NCBI GenBank assembly: GCA_016719225.1
Contig: JADKAN010000002.1
Span: forward strand, 372,001 to 436,000
Source of the DNA: Flavobacteriales bacterium
GTDB taxonomy: Bacteria > Bacteroidota > Bacteroidia > Flavobacteriales_F > PHOS-HE28
Direction: 5' to 3'
Length of the DNA: 64,000 bases
The stretch's first letter is position 1; each line of letters begins with the position of its first letter. The notes beneath the pieces were generated by a model that searched no databases, was not told the DNA's origin, and saw only the letters and a program-made list of their open reading frames with translations. This document shows positions 51,894-61,099 of this stretch, piece after piece. The translations under genes and the position numbers were made by a program.

Positions 51894-52658
51894 CTACCCT
51901 TTTAAGGTCTTTCCCAGCCACCCGTCCAAGATCCCATTGAACGCAGCCGGCTGCTCCATCATGGCGGCGTGGCCGCAATGGTCTATCCAGAACAGCTCGC
52001 TGTGTGGGATCAAGGTGTGGAATTCCGCGGCCACTTCCGCCGGTGTGATGGTGTCCTGCTTGCCCCAGATGAGGCAGACGGGCATCTTCAGTTTTGGCAG
52101 CTCCGCCGCCATGTTATGGCGGATGGCGCTCTTGGCCAGGGAGAGGATGCGGATCAGCTTCGCGCGGTCGTTCACCGTTACGTAGCATTCGTCCACCAAT
52201 GCATCAGTAGCGAATTTGGGGTCATAGAAGGTGACGGCCACTTTTTGACGGATGAACTCCTTGTCCTCCCGGCGGGGGAAGCTGCCCCCGAACGCGTTCT
52301 CGTATAATCCGCTGCTCCCCGTAAGGATGAGGGTACGCACCGATTCAGGATGCCGACTGGAGTAGACCAGGGCGACATGGCCACCGAGGGAATTACCCAA
52401 CAGGTTGATGTCCGTCAGCTCCAGTTTCTTTATGAAGCGCTGCAGGAAAGAGGCCAGCGCTTTCACGTTGGTGTTCAGCATCGGCAATGAATAGAGCGGC
52501 AACATCGGCATCACCACGCGGTAGTTCGGGGAGAAGTGCGCGATGGTTTCCTCGAAATTGCTCAGCGCCCCGAAAAGCCCGTGCAGGAAGAGCAGCGTCG
52601 GGCCTTGGCCCGCATCGATGTACTTGAATTCTCCCGCCTCCTTCAGCTCTTGCGCCAT
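51894..52658 (-). CDS. Alpha/beta hydrolase
   Basis: 254 residues. Oxyanion region LLFLHGLFGALSNFEE, nucleophile elbow GNSLGGHVALVYSS (Ser), acid in IWGKQDTITP and catalytic His in DHCGHAAMME. No signal peptide, so cytoplasmic. Substrate unknown; an ester or thioester hydrolase or peptidase is possible. Perfect TACATTTG 17 bases before the ATG on its strand. Confidence 0.9.
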   Translation of the reverse strand: MAQELKEAGEFKYIDAGQGPTLLFLHGLFGALSNFEETIAHFSPNYRVVMPMLPLYSLPMLNTNVKALASFLQRFIKKLELTDINLLGNSLGGHVALVYSSRHPESVRTLILTGSSGLYENAFGGSFPRREDKEFIRQKVAVTFYDPKFATDALVDECYVTVNDRAKLIRILSLAKSAIRHNMAAELPKLKMPVCLIWGKQDTITPAEVAAEFHTLIPHSELFWIDHCGHAAMMEQPAAFNGILDGWLGKTLKG

Positions 52659-52675
52659 GCTTGCTCGTGGATGCC

Positions 52676-52683
52676 CAAATGTA
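52676..52683 (-). promoter_or_regulatory. -7 element (TACATTTG) of the alpha/beta hydrolase gene
   Basis: Perfect TAnnTTTG 17 bases before the ATG at 52658; no clear -33 box. Confidence 0.5.
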
Positions 52684-53065
52684 GGGCATCAGAATGCGAG
52701 TGCGCGAAAATGCTCCGGAGCTGTTGCTGCACTTGTGTTTTGTTGATCAACTGTCGTTGCCCTTCGGAACACGTGGACGGGTGTCTCTGGGGTTTTAAGT
52801 GGCGCTTCCTTTTAGCGGATCCCACCGCATGGACGCCACATTATTCCACGCGCTCGCCCATGGATCCTGTTCCATCGATAGTGCGGGCCACACCATTCGT
52901 TCTGGCGATCTCGCGAAGACGTCACGGTCCTCGTTCGCCTTGGCGGTGCGTTCGTTCCCTGCTTCCTGCGGATCAGGGTTATCCACAATGACGTTATTCT
53001 CACCCACATTCCCCCACCATTGCTTTTTATACTGATAACAAGGCTTTTCGTGCATTGTAGAGGAT
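52684..53065. other. Gene-free stretch between the hydrolase gene and the dcw operon promoter
   Basis: No supported gene; an 86-codon minus-strand frame (52795-53055) has no recognisable domain. It contains a palindrome GTTGATCAAC (52742-52751), a single DnaA-box match TTATCCACA (52979-52987) and, on the minus strand, GTGGG-N5-GTGGG (53003-53017) resembling the mraZ operator boxes. Confidence 0.4.
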
Positions 53066-53095
53066 GTTGATTAGCTTTGTCGGACAATAGTTTTG
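53066..53095 (+). promoter_or_regulatory. Promoter of the dcw operon (GTTG-N18-TAGTTTTG)
   Basis: Perfect -7 TAGTTTTG (53088-53095) and GTTG (53066-53069) separated by 18 bases, placing transcription start near 53101, inside the operator repeats. Confidence 0.65.
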
Positions 53096-53098
53096 AAC

Positions 53099-53134
53099 AA
53101 AGTGGGTTAGAGTAGAGCAAAGTGGGGCAGTGGT
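53099..53134 (+). promoter_or_regulatory. Probable MraZ operator: GTGGG boxes at about 10-base spacing
   Basis: AAAGTGGG at 53099-53106 and again at 53119-53126 (20 bases apart), with degenerate boxes between (GTAGA, 53112-53116) and after (GTGGT, 53130-53134). MraZ proteins bind direct repeats of a TGGG-type box at 10-base spacing upstream of their own operon, so autoregulation is likely. Confidence 0.6.
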
Positions 53135-53172
53135 CCTACTTTCGCTGCCACCAAGCCCACTGATGAAAACCA

Positions 53173-53637
53173 ATGCTCAACCTGCTCGGGGAATACGATG
53201 TGCGGCTGGACGCCAAGGGGCGTTTGGTGCTGCCCAGCGGGTTGAAGAAGCAGTTGGCGGACCAGCTTTCGCAGGGGTTCGTGGTGAACCGCGACGTGTT
53301 CCGTCCGTGCTTGGTGCTTTATCCGCAGTCGGTATGGGATGGCACCAACCGGATGTTGGGCCGGCTCAACCGCTTCGTGGAGAAGAACATGGAATTCATC
53401 CGGCGTTTTACGGCCGGGGCAACGCATTTGGAGCTGGACAGCAGTGGGCGTTTGCTGCTGCCGAAGGCATTGATGGACGAACCCAAGCTGGGCAAGGAGC
53501 TCAAGCTCATCGGCCTTGGGGACCGTGTGGAAGTGTGGAGCAAGGCGGGTTACGCGCAAATGCGCAAGCAGAAGGTGGATCTATCCGCACTGGCCGAAGA
53601 GGTAATGGGAAGTCTGGGAAATGACACGGCCCCATGA
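53173..53637 (+). CDS. mraZ: Transcriptional regulator MraZ
   Basis: 154 residues with two SpoVT/AbrB-like halves: GEYDVRLDAKGRLVLPSGLK near the N-terminus and LELDSSGRLLLPKALMDE in the middle. MraZ forms ring-shaped oligomers, binds repeats before mraZ and represses the dcw operon. The next gene, rsmH, starts 17 bases before this stop. Confidence 0.96.
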   Translation: MLNLLGEYDVRLDAKGRLVLPSGLKKQLADQLSQGFVVNRDVFRPCLVLYPQSVWDGTNRMLGRLNRFVEKNMEFIRRFTAGATHLELDSSGRLLLPKALMDEPKLGKELKLIGLGDRVEVWSKAGYAQMRKQKVDLSALAEEVMGSLGNDTAP

Positions 53638-54532
53638 GACATATCACGCACCTGTCCTTCTTCGTGAGTGCATTGACGCCTTGGCCATCCGGCCGGATGG
53701 CGTTTATGTGGATGTGACCTTCGGAGGTGGCGGACACAGCGCCGCGATCTTGGAGCGGCTAGGGCCGAACGGCTCCTTGGTCGGCTTCGATCGCGATGCC
53801 GATGCACAGCGCAACGTACCGGATGATGTACGCTTCACCTTGGTGCCTTCGGATTTCCGCTGGATCGCCAATCACCTGCGCTACCTCGGGAAACTCCCGG
53901 TGGACGGGCTGTTGGCCGACCTCGGGGTAAGCAGCCACCAGTTCGACACTGCGGATCGCGGCTTCAGCTTCCGTTTTGATGCGCCGCTGGACATGCGCAT
54001 GGACCAGCGGGCCAAACGCACCGCGGCAGACCTGTTGAACAGCTTGGATGAACGCGCACTGACCGGACTCCTGCGCACATACGGCGAGGTGGAGAATGCC
54101 CACAAGGCAGCCCGCATGCTGGTGGATGCCCGCGGACGAAAGGCGATAGAGACCACCAAGGAACTGGCGGACATCCTGCGGCCCATGTCGCGCCGCGGAG
54201 AAGAACATAGCTATTTGGCGCAGGTCTTCCAAGCCTTGCGCATCGCTGTTAACGACGAACTCGGATCGCTCCAGCGGCTGCTGTTGGAGAGTGCGCGTGC
54301 CATTAAGCCCGGCGGTCGGCTGGTGGTGATGAGCTACCATTCGTTGGAAGACCGCTTGGTGAAGGACTGGATGCGCAGTGGCGACCTGCAAGGTGAGGAG
54401 AAGAAGGACCTCTTCGGCCGCAGTGAGCGCCCCTTCAAGCCGGTGGGAAAGGCCATAAAGGCATCGCCCGTGGAACAGGCAGAGAACCCGCGGGCACGCA
54501 GCGCCCGCCTAAGGACCGCCGAACGCCTATGA
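53621..54532 (+). CDS. rsmH: 16S rRNA (cytosine(1402)-N4)-methyltransferase RsmH
   Basis: 303 residues. HAPVLLRECIDAL at the start, the SAM loop VDVTFGGGGHSAAIL, FDRDADA, and the signature LLADLGVSSHQFD and GFSFRFDAPLDMRMD. The C-terminal region has RLVVMSYHSLEDRLVKD. Methylates 16S rRNA; formerly MraW. Its frame overlaps mraZ by 17 bases and ftsL by 4. Confidence 0.97.
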   Translation: MTRPHETYHAPVLLRECIDALAIRPDGVYVDVTFGGGGHSAAILERLGPNGSLVGFDRDADAQRNVPDDVRFTLVPSDFRWIANHLRYLGKLPVDGLLADLGVSSHQFDTADRGFSFRFDAPLDMRMDQRAKRTAADLLNSLDERALTGLLRTYGEVENAHKAARMLVDARGRKAIETTKELADILRPMSRRGEEHSYLAQVFQALRIAVNDELGSLQRLLLESARAIKPGGRLVVMSYHSLEDRLVKDWMRSGDLQGEEKKDLFGRSERPFKPVGKAIKASPVEQAENPRARSARLRTAERL

Positions 54533-54942
54533 ACAAGCGAAAGGCTGAAGAAGCGCCCGTGATAACGAAGAAGAAGGAGAAGTCCGCAGGCGGACGCTCC
54601 TTCACGCGCGGGCTGGTGAATGTGTTGAACGGCACATTCCTCACCCGGGAAAAGGTGCTTGCGAACATGTCCTTCCTGCTCTTTTTGGCAGGCCTGATGC
54701 TGTTCTACATCGGCTACGGCTATTGGACCGAACGTACCGTGCGCGACCTGGACCGCGTCAACGGCGAACTGAAGGAAATGCGCAGCGAGTACGTCACCGT
54801 GCGCAGCCATCTGGAAAAGGCCGAGCGGCAGAGCCAAGTGGCTGACGGCATCGGTGTGCTGGGGCTTACAGAGAACAAGCAGCCGCCCATGCGCATCACG
54901 GTGGACAAGGACCAATTGGAAAAAACGGACGACGGCCAATGA
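54529..54942 (+). CDS. ftsL: FtsL-like cell division protein
   Basis: 137 residues. A basic cytoplasmic N-terminus (about 1-44) precedes one membrane helix (FLLFLAGLMLFYIGYGYW) and a periplasmic coiled coil (RDLDRVNGELKEMRSEYVTV). It has the topology and position of FtsL, which recruits FtsB/FtsQ and activates FtsWI at the septum. Primary sequence of FtsL is poorly conserved, so the call rests on topology and context. Confidence 0.88.
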   Translation: MNKRKAEEAPVITKKKEKSAGGRSFTRGLVNVLNGTFLTREKVLANMSFLLFLAGLMLFYIGYGYWTERTVRDLDRVNGELKEMRSEYVTVRSHLEKAERQSQVADGIGVLGLTENKQPPMRITVDKDQLEKTDDGQ

Positions 54943-57053
54943 ACGAGGAAAAGGGCCTTCGTTTCCGCGCCACCATCGTGTACGGTACGCTGTTGCTGTT
55001 CAGCACCGCCATTGCCGTGAAGCTTTTCACCATCCAACTGGTGGAAGGCGACAAGTGGCGCGCCAAGGCCGTGAACGTGGCCACGTCCATGCGCACGGTA
55101 CCGAGCGATCGGGGTGCATTGCTCAGTGACGACGGCCGGTTGTTGGCCACCAGCGTGCCCGAATACGAGGTCCGCATGGACATGCGTGCGGACGGCCTCA
55201 CCGCGGGTTCCTTCGCACAGAACATCGATTCACTTTCGTATTGCCTGTCGAAACTGTTCACCGACCGCACGCCGGCCGGTTACCGCTCGGATCTGCAAAG
55301 CGCGTTCATCCGTGGCGACCGGTACTACTTGGTAAAGCGTAAATGCGACTATGAGCAGTTGCGCGTATTGCGCGAATTCCCATTGTTCAGGTTGGGCCAG
55401 CACAAGAGCGGTCTCATCGCGGACAAGCACATGGTGCGCATCCGTCCCTTCGGTCGCTTGGCCGGCCGCACCTTGGGTTATGAACTGAACGACACCACGG
55501 CGGTAGGCCTGGAAGGCGGATTCGCGAAATGGCTCGGGGGCGTGAAGGGCAAACGGTTAGAGCGCAGGCTCACCGGTGGTGTTTGGATGCCCATCGACAA
55601 CGACGACGGCTTGGACCCGGTGCCCGGAAGCGACGTGCACACCACCATCGACCTGAACCTGCAGGACGTTGCCGATGCTGCCTTGGAGGCCCAGCTCCGC
55701 AAGAACGGCGCACACCACGGTTGTGTGGTGGTGATGGAGACCGCCACCGGTTACATCAAGGCTATCAGCAACCTCACCCTCGGAGCGGACAGCACGTATA
55801 ACGAAGACTTCAATTATGCCATCGGCGCAGTGACGGAGCCGGGAAGCGTGTTCAAGACCGCGGCTCTTATGGTGGCCATCGAGGATGGGCTGGCCGAACC
55901 GGGCGACACCGTGGACACGCGCGGAGGCAAGCGCAGATACTACGACCGCACCATGAACGATTCACATGAAGGTGGATACGGCCTGATCACCCTGGCGCGT
56001 GCGCTGGAAGTGAGCAGCAACACCGGCATTTCCCAAGTCATCGACAAAGCCTACAAGAAGCAGCCGGCGAAATTCGTGGAAGGCTTGCGGAAGCTGGGCT
56101 TCGGCAGCACGTTGGGCCTGCGGATCCCCGGGGAGGGCGTGCCGGTGCTGCGAGGCCCGGAGGACAAGAAATTGTGGAGCGGCACCAGCCTGCCTTGGAT
56201 GAGCATCGGTTATGAAGTGGGTGAAACGCCGTTGCGTATGCTCACCTTCTACAACGCCATCGCCAACAACGGCAGCATGGTGCAGCCGCAGTTCGTGCGT
56301 TCGGTAACGCGCAACGGAAAGGAGGTGGAAAGCTTCCCGCCGGTGGTGCTGAATCCACGCGTGTGCTCCGGCGCCACGTTGCAGAAACTCCGGAAAATGC
56401 TGGAGGGAGTGGTGGATTCCGGCACCGCGGTGAACCTGCGCAGCGCGCATTTCCAGATCGCAGGCAAGACAGGGACCGCGCAGATCGCTTCCGACAAGGC
56501 GGGTTACAAAGTGAACGGCGTGAGCTACCAAGCTTCGTTCGTGGGCTACTTCCCGGCGCAGGCGCCGAAATACAGCTGCATCGTGGTGGTGAGTTCGCCC
56601 AGCCAGCGTGGCATCTACGGCAACGTGGTGGCGGGCCCGGTCTTCAAGGAGATCGCGGAGAAGATCTACGGCAACCGCTTGGAAATGCAGACAACGTTGG
56701 CACTGGCCGACACGCTGAAGCGGACCCCTATCACTTTCGGCGGTGACCGCAAAGATCTCTTGGCCTCCATGGCAGCACTCCGGATCCCGGTTGTGGTGCA
56801 CGGCGAAGGTGATTGGGCGGCCACCAATGCCGGGGACAGCGCCGTGGAAATAGTATCCCGCAACCTACCGGCGGAGAACAGTGGACTGATCCCCAACGTG
56901 GAGGGCATGGGCCTGCGCGACGCACTCTACATCCTGGAGAACCGAGGATTGCGCGTGCGCCCCGTGGGCAGCGGAATGGTACGCAAGCAATGGCCCGCAC
57001 CGGGCACGCGCGCAGTGAAGGGCACCACCATCACCATTGAACTGGCCACATGA
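54939..57053 (+). CDS. ftsI: Division-specific penicillin-binding protein with C-terminal PASTA domain (FtsI/PBP3-like)
   Basis: 704 residues. One N-terminal membrane helix (LLFSTAIAVKLFTIQLV), a pedestal domain, then the transpeptidase. Active-site Ser is in PGSVFKTAA, the SxN motif in VSSNTGISQV and KTG in IAGKTGTAQIA. A single PASTA domain ends the protein (IPNVEGMGLRDALYILENRG). It cross-links septal peptidoglycan with FtsW. Located between ftsL and murE with 4-base overlaps on both sides. Confidence 0.94.
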   Translation: MNEEKGLRFRATIVYGTLLLFSTAIAVKLFTIQLVEGDKWRAKAVNVATSMRTVPSDRGALLSDDGRLLATSVPEYEVRMDMRADGLTAGSFAQNIDSLSYCLSKLFTDRTPAGYRSDLQSAFIRGDRYYLVKRKCDYEQLRVLREFPLFRLGQHKSGLIADKHMVRIRPFGRLAGRTLGYELNDTTAVGLEGGFAKWLGGVKGKRLERRLTGGVWMPIDNDDGLDPVPGSDVHTTIDLNLQDVADAALEAQLRKNGAHHGCVVVMETATGYIKAISNLTLGADSTYNEDFNYAIGAVTEPGSVFKTAALMVAIEDGLAEPGDTVDTRGGKRRYYDRTMNDSHEGGYGLITLARALEVSSNTGISQVIDKAYKKQPAKFVEGLRKLGFGSTLGLRIPGEGVPVLRGPEDKKLWSGTSLPWMSIGYEVGETPLRMLTFYNAIANNGSMVQPQFVRSVTRNGKEVESFPPVVLNPRVCSGATLQKLRKMLEGVVDSGTAVNLRSAHFQIAGKTGTAQIASDKAGYKVNGVSYQASFVGYFPAQAPKYSCIVVVSSPSQRGIYGNVVAGPVFKEIAEKIYGNRLEMQTTLALADTLKRTPITFGGDRKDLLASMAALRIPVVVHGEGDWAATNAGDSAVEIVSRNLPAENSGLIPNVEGMGLRDALYILENRGLRVRPVGSGMVRKQWPAPGTRAVKGTTITIELAT

Positions 57054-58513
57054 TCTTGCTGAAGGACCTCATCTACAAGGCCAACCTGGAAGAAGTGGTG
57101 GGCGACACGAACGTCGCTATCGAGCACGTCGCTTTCGACAGCCGTGCGGTAACGGCCTTCACCGCCTTCGTGGCCGTGCGTGGCACCGCAAGTGACGGTC
57201 ATGGCTTTATTGAAATGGCAGTGGAAAAGGGAGCCACGGCCGTAGTGTGCGAAGAACTTCCGAAGATGCTGCGCGACGGTGTGACCTACGTGCGCGTGGT
57301 GGACAGTAGGCTCGCGCTGGCGATCATGGCGGGCAACTTCCATGGGCATCCGGACCGGAAATTGAAGCTCGTGGGCATCACCGGCACCAACGGCAAGACC
57401 AGCGTTGCCACGCTGCTGCACCGCCTGCACCGGACCTTGGGGCATAAGAGCGGGCTGCTCAGTACCGTGGAAGTACGCATCGGGAACAGCGTGGTGCCCG
57501 CTACACACACCACGCCCGACCCTTTGAGCCTGCACGCCCTGCTGGGGGAAATGGTGAAGGCCGGCGTCTCGCATTGTTTCATGGAAGTGAGCAGCCACGC
57601 TGTGGTCCAGCACCGCATCGCCGGGCTCCGTTTTGCGGGCGGTGTTTTCACCAACATCACCCATGACCACCTGGATTACCATGGCACCTTCGACGCTTAC
57701 ATCAAGGCGAAGAAAGGCTTCTTCGACATGCTTCCGTCTGAGGCGTTCGCTGCGGTGAACGCGGACGATCCGCACAGCGCGGTGATGGTGCAGAACACCA
57801 AGGCTACCAAGAGTTCCTTCGCTGTGCGCAACCTCGCTGACCACCGGGCGCGGGTGATCGAGAACCAGCTCACAGGCCTGCACTTGGACATTGACGGGCA
57901 CGAGGTGTACTCGCGCTTGGTGGGCGAATTCAATGCTAGCAATCTGTTGGCGACGTATACCGCTTCCGTGCTTTTGGGCACGCCGGTGATGGACGTGCTC
58001 ACCGCGCTCAGCGACCTTGGTCCACCTCGCGGGCGCTTCCAAGTATTGCGTGGTACCGGGGTTGTGTTGGGCATTGTGGACTATGCGCACACGCCCGACG
58101 CTTTGCGCAATGTGCTCACCACCATCGCTGACGTGTGCGGCGACCGCGAGCGCGTGATCACCGTGGTGGGTTGTGGGGGCGATCGCGATCGCACCAAACG
58201 TCCATTGATGGCGGCCATTGCGACAAGCATGAGCCGCGTAACAGTACTGACCAGTGACAATCCGCGCGGTGAGGACCCCATGGCGATCATCGATGAGATG
58301 CGACAAGGCCTGTTGCCTTCCGACCTGTCGCGTGTGTTCGTGAACGCCGACCGGCGTGAAGCCATTCGCCAAGCGGTCGGTATGGCGAGCGCTGGCGATG
58401 TGGTGCTTGTGGCGGGCAAAGGCCACGAGACCTACCAAGAGGCACACGGCCAACGCACCCATTTCGACGATGCGGAAGTATTGCGTGAAACCCTTGAACT
58501 GCTGAAGAAGTAA
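57050..58513 (+). CDS. murE: UDP-MurNAc-tripeptide synthetase MurE
   Basis: 487 residues. The ATP loop is VGITGTNGKTSVATLLHRL, with TTPDPLSLHALL and MEVSSHAVVQHRI (substrate site) and a conserved FTNITHDHLDYHGTF. The DNPR motif (TSDNPRGEDPM) marks meso-diaminopimelate as the added residue rather than lysine. It catalyses the third amino-acid addition in the cytoplasm. The stop and the mraY start share one base (TAATG). Confidence 0.96.
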   Translation: MILLKDLIYKANLEEVVGDTNVAIEHVAFDSRAVTAFTAFVAVRGTASDGHGFIEMAVEKGATAVVCEELPKMLRDGVTYVRVVDSRLALAIMAGNFHGHPDRKLKLVGITGTNGKTSVATLLHRLHRTLGHKSGLLSTVEVRIGNSVVPATHTTPDPLSLHALLGEMVKAGVSHCFMEVSSHAVVQHRIAGLRFAGGVFTNITHDHLDYHGTFDAYIKAKKGFFDMLPSEAFAAVNADDPHSAVMVQNTKATKSSFAVRNLADHRARVIENQLTGLHLDIDGHEVYSRLVGEFNASNLLATYTASVLLGTPVMDVLTALSDLGPPRGRFQVLRGTGVVLGIVDYAHTPDALRNVLTTIADVCGDRERVITVVGCGGDRDRTKRPLMAAIATSMSRVTVLTSDNPRGEDPMAIIDEMRQGLLPSDLSRVFVNADRREAIRQAVGMASAGDVVLVAGKGHETYQEAHGQRTHFDDAEVLRETLELLKK

Positions 58514-59760
58514 TGCTGTACCACCTCTTCCATTGGCTCGGCACCGCGGTACCCGGAAGCGGTGTGTTCAACTACATCAGCTTCCGCGCGGGCATGGCGT
58601 TATTCATCTCCTTGGTGATCTCGCTGTGGTTCGGCAAGGGCATCGTGAAGCTGTTGCAACGCATGCAGGTGGGTGAGACCGTGCGCGACCTCGGGTTGGA
58701 AGGGCAGATCCAGAAACAAGGAACGCCCACCATGGGCGGTCTCATCATTCTGGCGGCGACCGTCATCCCGACCCTGCTCTTCGCACGGCTCGACAACATC
58801 TATATCCTGTTGATGCTGTTGGCCACGATCTGGTTGGGTACCATCGGCTTCATTGATGACTACATCAAGGTGTTCAAGAAGGACAAGCGCGGGTTGGCGG
58901 GATCCTTCAAGGTGATCGGCCAAGTAGGGATCGGACTGGTGATCGGGTTCACCGTGTATTTCCATCCGGCTGTACGGACCAAGGTGGAGGTGCCGCAGGT
59001 TATCGCGGAACAGTTCCAGCCGGAAGAAGTGAGCACATACACCGCAGAGGACGGGGGAGAGCATTACCTGCTGGACCGGCGCTTGCCGAATACCACCATT
59101 CCCTTCGTGAAGGGCAACGAATTCAACTACTCCAGCGTGATGGGCCTTTTCGGCCGGGAGGCGCGCAACTATACGTGGATCCTGTATGTGCTGGTAGTTG
59201 TGTTCATCATCACGGCGGTAAGCAACGGGGCCAACATAACGGACGGGATCGACGGTTTGGCGGCGGGCAGCAGCGCCATCATCGTGCTGGCTTTAGGCGT
59301 GCTCACTTACATCGGGGGCAACATCGTTTTCTCGCAATACCTCAACGTGATGTACATCCCCGGCATCGGTGAGCTGGTGGTGTTCATCGGTGCGTTGTTG
59401 GGCGCTTGCATCGGCTTCCTGTGGTACAACGCTTATCCGGCGCAGGTCTTCATGGGCGACACCGGCAGCTTGGCGCTGGGCGGCATCATCGCGGCGCTGG
59501 CGATCCTGGTGCGTAAGGAACTGTTGATCCCCGTGCTGTGCGGCGTTTTCATGGTGGAGAACGTGAGCGTGATGATGCAGGTGTCGTGGTTCAAGTACAC
59601 CCGTAAGCGTTACGGTGAAGGGCGCCGGATCTTCAAGATGGCGCCGTTGCACCACCACTTCCAAAAGCTCGGTTATCACGAAAGCAAGATCGTGACGCGG
59701 TTCTGGATCGTGGGCGTGATGCTGGCCGTGATCACCCTTGTAACACTGAAACTGCGATGA
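58513..59760 (+). CDS. mraY: Phospho-N-acetylmuramoyl-pentapeptide transferase MraY
   Basis: 415 residues, about ten membrane segments. Motifs: PTMGGLIILAA near the N-terminus, IGFIDDYIKVFKKD, NITDGIDGLAAGSSAI, FMGDTGSLALGG and APLHHHFQKLGYHE (the HHH catalytic/ligand site). It makes lipid I from UDP-MurNAc-pentapeptide and undecaprenyl phosphate. A longer loop after about residue 150 is typical of Bacteroidota MraY. Confidence 0.97.
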   Translation: MLYHLFHWLGTAVPGSGVFNYISFRAGMALFISLVISLWFGKGIVKLLQRMQVGETVRDLGLEGQIQKQGTPTMGGLIILAATVIPTLLFARLDNIYILLMLLATIWLGTIGFIDDYIKVFKKDKRGLAGSFKVIGQVGIGLVIGFTVYFHPAVRTKVEVPQVIAEQFQPEEVSTYTAEDGGEHYLLDRRLPNTTIPFVKGNEFNYSSVMGLFGREARNYTWILYVLVVVFIITAVSNGANITDGIDGLAAGSSAIIVLALGVLTYIGGNIVFSQYLNVMYIPGIGELVVFIGALLGACIGFLWYNAYPAQVFMGDTGSLALGGIIAALAILVRKELLIPVLCGVFMVENVSVMMQVSWFKYTRKRYGEGRRIFKMAPLHHHFQKLGYHESKIVTRFWIVGVMLAVITLVTLKLR

Positions 59761-61091
59761 GCGGGATGGTGGTACTGGGCGCGCAGGAAAGCGGGGTGGG
59801 GGCGGCCCTGCTGGCGAAGAAACTGGGTATGCCCGTGTTCGTGAGCGACGCCGGTCAGGTACCTGAAAGATTCCGCCGGATGCTTGATGAGGCTGGCATC
59901 GCCTATGAGCAAGGCGGACACAGCGTTGCCAAAGTGCTACAGGCCGATGAAGTGGTGAAAAGCCCGGGCATACCCGATACCGCATCCATAGTCCGTGCGC
60001 TGCGCAACAAGGGCACGCCGGTGATCGCCGAGGTGGAGTTCGCTGCGCGGCATACCAAAGGCAAGATCATCGGCATCACCGGCAGCAACGGCAAGACAAC
60101 AACAACTCTGCTCGTGCACCACATCCTTCGGAAAGCGGGCATCGACGCGGGTCTAGCGGGCAACGTGGGCACGTCCTTCGCAGGCTTGGTCGCCACTGGC
60201 GGCCACGATTGGTACGTGCTTGAGCTGAGCAGTTTCCAATTGGACGGGGTGAAGAACCTCAAGCCCCATGTGGCCGTTCTCACCAACATCACGCCGGATC
60301 ATTTGGAGCGCTATGACCACCGCATGGAGAACTACGCGAACGCCAAGTTCCGTATCGCCATGAACCAAGGGCCGGAAGACCACTTCATCCACAACGTGGA
60401 TGATCCGCAAACGCGGTTGGGTCTCCTAAGGCACAACATACGCGCCCACCAATGGCCCTTCTCCATCCGCGTGCCCATAGAGCAGGGCGGCTGCATCCTC
60501 AACGACAACCTCCATATCACCATCAACCAAACCACCTTCGACATGAGCATCCTCGAACTCGCCCTCCACGGTAAACACAACACCTACAATTCATTGGCCG
60601 CGGGCATCGTGGCGCGTGTGCTGGAGGTCCGAAAGGATCCGCTGCGCGAAGCGTTGAGCGATTTCCAGAACGTGGAACACCGCCTGGAGCGTGTGGGCAT
60701 GGTGAACGGTGTGGAGTTCATCAACGACAGTAAGGCCACCAATGTGAACAGCGTGTGGTTCGCGCTGGAAAGCATGGTGAAGCCGGTGGTGCTGGTGATG
60801 GGCGGCGTGGACAAGGGCAACGACTATAAGGAACTGCGCGAGCTGGTGCGCCAGAAGGTGAAGGCCATCGTATGCCTCGGCACGGACAACGCCAAGATCA
60901 AGGAGGCTTTCGGCGATCTGGTCCCGCACTTTGTGGAGACTTCTAGCGCGGAAGAAGCGGTAGCCCGCGGATACGAGGCTAGCGAGCCCGGCGACGTGGT
61001 GCTGTTGAGCCCTGCCTGCAGCAGCTTCGACCTGTTCGAGAACTACGAGGACCGCGGACGCCGCTTCAAGCAGGCCGTACGTGCATTGTGA
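59757..61091 (+). CDS. murD: UDP-N-acetylmuramoylalanine--D-glutamate ligase MurD
   Basis: 444 residues. Domain 1 is the UDP-binding Rossmann fold (MVVLGAQESGVGAALLAKKL). Domain 2 has the ATP loop IGITGSNGKTTTTLLVHHIL and NITPDHLERYDHRMENYANA. Domain 3 (from about 300) holds the binding motif VEFINDSKATNVNSV and the closing VVLLSPACSSFDLFENYEDR. It adds D-glutamate to UDP-MurNAc-L-Ala. The small gene that follows resembles its third domain. Confidence 0.96.
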   Translation: MSGMVVLGAQESGVGAALLAKKLGMPVFVSDAGQVPERFRRMLDEAGIAYEQGGHSVAKVLQADEVVKSPGIPDTASIVRALRNKGTPVIAEVEFAARHTKGKIIGITGSNGKTTTTLLVHHILRKAGIDAGLAGNVGTSFAGLVATGGHDWYVLELSSFQLDGVKNLKPHVAVLTNITPDHLERYDHRMENYANAKFRIAMNQGPEDHFIHNVDDPQTRLGLLRHNIRAHQWPFSIRVPIEQGGCILNDNLHITINQTTFDMSILELALHGKHNTYNSLAAGIVARVLEVRKDPLREALSDFQNVEHRLERVGMVNGVEFINDSKATNVNSVWFALESMVKPVVLVMGGVDKGNDYKELRELVRQKVKAIVCLGTDNAKIKEAFGDLVPHFVETSSAEEAVARGYEASEPGDVVLLSPACSSFDLFENYEDRGRRFKQAVRAL

Positions 61092-61099
61092 AGAGGGCC

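Noticed and set aside
52979..52987. DnaA box TTATCCACA as a sign of a replication origin
   Set aside because: A single 9-base match is expected by chance at about this frequency; no cluster, no dnaA or dnaN gene nearby.
52795..53055. Possible 86-residue minus-strand gene upstream of mraZ
   Set aside because: No recognisable domain, mixed codon use, and chance frames of this length are common in GC-rich DNA.
56927..58462. 511-codon minus-strand frame opposite murE
   Set aside because: Antisense to a clear murE with all motifs; composition is that of a reverse-complement shadow.
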